NCBI GenBank assembly: GCA_037133395.1 | Contig: JBAXOG010000223.1 | Coordinates: 1 to 5,768, forward strand | DNA length: 5,768 bases | Direction of reading: 5' to 3' | From: CAIZQW01 sp037133395 | GTDB lineage: Bacteria; Verrucomicrobiota; Kiritimatiellia; RFP12; UBA1067 | Part shown: piece after piece, positions 3,206 through 5,768 of the stretch | Layout of the letters: the number at the start of each line of letters is the position of its first letter | Position numbering within the stretch: the stretch's first letter is position 1 | Notes under the pieces: generated by a model | Database searches by the model: none | What the model saw: only the letters and a program-made list of their open reading frames with translations | What the model was told of the DNA's origin: nothing | Translations under genes and position numbers: made by a program

Positions 3206-5712
3206 CAACATCCCAGGTCGCAGGACATTTGAACGGCAGACCCACCGGGAATGGCTGGCAGGCGCGGTGCCCCGCGCATGAAGACCATAACGCCTCCCTG
3301 TCCATTTCTGAAGGGCTCGGGGGGCGAACCCTGCTGAAGTGCCACGCCAACTGCACGTTCGATCAGATCGTCTCCGCTGCGGGGCTTTCAAAGTCCGACT
3401 TGATGCCGCCGATACCTGAGAAGGCGAAGAAGCGTATTGTGAAAACATACGACTATGTCTCCGAAACAGGGAAACTGGTTTTTCAAGTCTGCCGTTATGA
3501 GCCGAAGGATTTCAGGCAGCGGCGCCAGGACCCCGTCAAGGCCGGCGCTTGGACGTGGAATATCAAGGGCGTGAAGCGTGTCCTCTACCGGCTGCCCGCC
3601 TTGCTGAAAGCGAAGGAGGAGGGGGAGGCGATATTCGTCGTCGAAGGCGAAAAGGATGCCGAGGCGCTTGAGTCGATCGGGCTGACGGCGACCTGCAATT
3701 CAGGAGGGGCGGGCAAGTGGGATCCGCACTATACCGAGACGCTGGCGGGCGCGGACATCGTCATCCTGCCTGACAAGGATCCGGCGGGACGTAAGCATGC
3801 CGCGATGGTCCAGAAGAAGCTCGCGGGCAGGGCTGCGTCCGTTAAGGTCGTCGAACTGCCTGACTGCAACGGGAAGCATGTCAAGGATGCCGCCGACTGG
3901 ATCGGACACGGAGGTACAGCCAGTGAGCTGGCCGGGCTCGTGGAGCGAGCAGGGGAGTGGACGCCTCCTGAAGAAGAGCCGTGCCCGATGCCAGACGAAG
4001 CGCCTGCATCCGGCAAGCCCGTAGTCCGCCTTCCCCAGGGTTTACAATCCATATCGATGACAGGGCGTCAACTCGGGGAGCTGCTCGCCGCGACAAAAGA
4101 ATATTTTATGCACGGCGGAAGCCTGGCGCGCATCGTGAAAGGATTGGACAGGGATGTTCATCTTGAACCTGTGAAGCCCGCGGCACTCGCGTCGGACTTT
4201 GAACGCGTGGCAGCTCTGGTGAAGCTGAAAGGAAAGGACGAAGACGACATTTCGAAATATGAAGCAACGATCTGTCCTGAACAGACCGCCAAGCTGATTT
4301 CAGAATCCGCAGCCTTCAAAGAACAAATCCCTCCTGTCTGCGTCCTGTCCCGGTGCCCTGTCCTGATCGAGCGGGACGGGGAGCTGGTGACGGTGACAGG
4401 ATATGACCGCGGCAGCGGAATCCTTGTAACCGGCGGCGGCGCTGTCGCGACGATGTCCGTCACCGAGGGCAGAGGCCTTCTGACGGGCTTGCTGGAGGGC
4501 TACCGGTTCTCCACCCGGGCAGACCTTGCACGCGCCCTCGCCGCGATGATCACTCCTGCGCTGATATTGGGCGGGCTCCTGAAAGGACGCGCCCCTGTCG
4601 ATCTCGGGGAGGCGGATAATTCACAGACGGGCAAGGGGTTCCGGAACAAGCTCACGGCGGCAATCTACCGCCATCACGTGAAACCGGTCACGCAGCAGAA
4701 AGGTGGGGTCGGAAGCATGGAGGAATCCTTCAACACGCTGCTGATCCGCGGCGCGGCGTTCATATCGCTGGATAACATCCGGGGCAGGATCGACAGTCCG
4801 GGCATCGAATCGTTCCTGACGGAGGACACATACCAGGCCCGCATCCCATTCAGCGGATCCGTCGAGATTGACCCCCGCCGCACGGTCGTCATGATGACCA
4901 GCAACAAGGCGGATGTGACAACCGACTTCGCGAACCGGTGCTCCTGCGTCCGCATGCTGAGACAGCCTGACGGGTACGAGTTCAGGTCCTTCCCGGAAGG
5001 GGACGTCCTTGATCATGTCCTTGCGAACCAGGGCCGATACCTCGGGGCTGTCTTCGCCGTCATCAGGGCATGGCACGAGGCAGGGAAGCCGCGCACCAAA
5101 GAGACGCGCCACTCGTTCCGGGCATGGGCGCAGACGCTGGACTGGATCACGCAGAACCTGCTGGAGGCTGGGCCACTGCTGGACGGGCACAGCGAGACGC
5201 AAGCCCGCATGACCAATCCGGTCCAGAACTGGCTCCGTGATGTGGCCCTTGAAGTCAGCCGTGCGAAGCAATCCGGCGTATGGCTCCGCGCGAATGAACT
5301 GGTGGACCTGCTCTCCGAGACGGGGATTGAGATGCCCGGCCTGTCCGAAGGCGGCGACCTGGGCGACTCCGCGACCCGCATGGCTGTCCTGCAGGCGACG
5401 GGCCGGAAGATGGGGCTCTGCTTCAAAGCGGGGGATGTCGTGGGCATCGACGGCATGACGATCGAGCGGCGTGAGACCCTTGGAGGCGAGCATTACAAGT
5501 CGGTGAAAGAATACCGCTTCACGTTCCCGCCGATGACTCAAACGGATGTTCCGGAGAAAGCGAACTGCCCTGGATGCTGGCACTGGCTGCCTAAAGATGG
5601 CAAATATGGATGCAATGAAATGCTTCCGTTGTGCGTGGATGGCCAGTGCAAGATGTACTCATCCGTTGCAAAAAACGAGCTCCGAACAAGGCAAAAAGAG
5701 CCAAATGCTTAA
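3202..5712 (+). CDS. DNA primase-helicase (CHC2 zinc finger, TOPRIM, AAA+-like)
   Basis: This 836-residue protein should make RNA primers and unwind DNA at the element's origin. An N-terminal zinc finger (residues 19-55) has C23, H26, C47 and C51. A TOPRIM domain (about 142-235) carries E148 in VVEGEKDAEAL and D191/D193 in LPDKDPAGR, the metal-binding residues of DnaG-type primases, followed by KDAADWI. After a linker, residues 440-590 look like an AAA+/helicase core. The P-loop is degenerate, DNSQTGKG (472-479), with Walker-B-like FISLDN (520-525), MTSN (565-568) as sensor 1 and a possible arginine finger at R579. The C-terminus has C789, C792, C804, C811 and C816, possibly a second zinc site. 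ATG 3202 is chosen over the in-frame ATG at 3094 because it overlaps the previous stop as ATGA, has GAAGGGGG 8 nt upstream, and leaves the finger at the normal N-terminal position. Activity of the atypical P-loop is uncertain. Confidence 0.9.
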   Translation: MTTSQVAGHLNGRPTGNGWQARCPAHEDHNASLSISEGLGGRTLLKCHANCTFDQIVSAAGLSKSDLMPPIPEKAKKRIVKTYDYVSETGKLVFQVCRYEPKDFRQRRQDPVKAGAWTWNIKGVKRVLYRLPALLKAKEEGEAIFVVEGEKDAEALESIGLTATCNSGGAGKWDPHYTETLAGADIVILPDKDPAGRKHAAMVQKKLAGRAASVKVVELPDCNGKHVKDAADWIGHGGTASELAGLVERAGEWTPPEEEPCPMPDEAPASGKPVVRLPQGLQSISMTGRQLGELLAATKEYFMHGGSLARIVKGLDRDVHLEPVKPAALASDFERVAALVKLKGKDEDDISKYEATICPEQTAKLISESAAFKEQIPPVCVLSRCPVLIERDGELVTVTGYDRGSGILVTGGGAVATMSVTEGRGLLTGLLEGYRFSTRADLARALAAMITPALILGGLLKGRAPVDLGEADNSQTGKGFRNKLTAAIYRHHVKPVTQQKGGVGSMEESFNTLLIRGAAFISLDNIRGRIDSPGIESFLTEDTYQARIPFSGSVEIDPRRTVVMMTSNKADVTTDFANRCSCVRMLRQPDGYEFRSFPEGDVLDHVLANQGRYLGAVFAVIRAWHEAGKPRTKETRHSFRAWAQTLDWITQNLLEAGPLLDGHSETQARMTNPVQNWLRDVALEVSRAKQSGVWLRANELVDLLSETGIEMPGLSEGGDLGDSATRMAVLQATGRKMGLCFKAGDVVGIDGMTIERRETLGGEHYKSVKEYRFTFPPMTQTDVPEKANCPGCWHWLPKDGKYGCNEMLPLCVDGQCKMYSSVAKNELRTRQKEPNA

Positions 5713-5768
5713 CGGCTGTGGGCGGCAGCGTGAAAATGTAGTGAATGTGGCAATTTGAAAATGCGGAC
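5713..5768. other. Short tail after the operon
   Basis: The 56 bases after the primase-helicase stop contain no convincing terminator hairpin and no new start. Transcription may continue beyond the window. Confidence 0.4.

Noticed and set aside
4621..5583. 320-codon minus-strand open frame
   Set aside because: It is a long shadow of the GC-rich primase-helicase gene. Its composition (Arg, His, Pro, Ala) and lack of motifs are typical of an antisense frame.
1..5768. Complete circular element
   Set aside because: A short CGGAC/GTCCG pairing would form if the ends were joined (5764-5768 with 10-14), but five base pairs prove nothing and no terminal overlap is seen.

Overview
This window looks like the replication module of a bacterial mobile element: a plasmid, phage, phage-plasmid or phage satellite. 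The evidence is a compact plus-strand operon built around a DnaG-type zinc-finger/TOPRIM primase fused to an AAA+-like helicase region, a small excisionase-type helix-turn-helix protein, a DUF5681-type protein of the kind found in phages, and an iteron-type origin candidate upstream. The host cannot be named. The genes are GC-rich with bacterial Shine-Dalgarno sites. No integrase, capsid gene, rRNA, tRNA or CRISPR array is visible.

Layout. Bases 1-440 are GC-rich, apparently non-coding and full of inverted repeats. They include a 15-bp inverted repeat (94-162) and two hairpins with an identical tip but different outer stems; a third copy of that hairpin lies at 583-618. Bases 446-1242 hold thirteen 23-nt dyads, each built as 11 + 1 + 11 nt. 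Their inner sequence differs from copy to copy while the two arms stay complementary. The first ten are arranged as A/B pairs in a higher-order unit of about 122 nt. Bases 1243-1316 hold two AT-rich hairpins. Bases 1317-1622 contain eleven 9-bp iterons (ATCCGCCTA): eight forward, then an AT-rich stretch, then three inverted. This is the best origin candidate. Bases 1671-1759 can fold into a three-way junction. Bases 1760-1966 show nothing I can name. Bases 1967-2351 hold degenerate repeats of about 118 bp that are decayed copies of the 5' end of the first operon gene.

The operon runs from 2352 to 5712. It encodes a DUF5681-like protein (126 aa), an excisionase-like HTH protein (94 aa), a zinc-ribbon miniprotein (60 aa) and the primase-helicase (836 aa). 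The gaps are 4 nt, 1 nt and an ATGA overlap, so the four genes are probably co-transcribed and translationally coupled. A plausible model is that the HTH protein or the primase-helicase acts at the iterons, the AT-rich stretch melts, and the primase-helicase starts replication. The role of the variable dyad array is unknown, and it is the most unusual part of the window.
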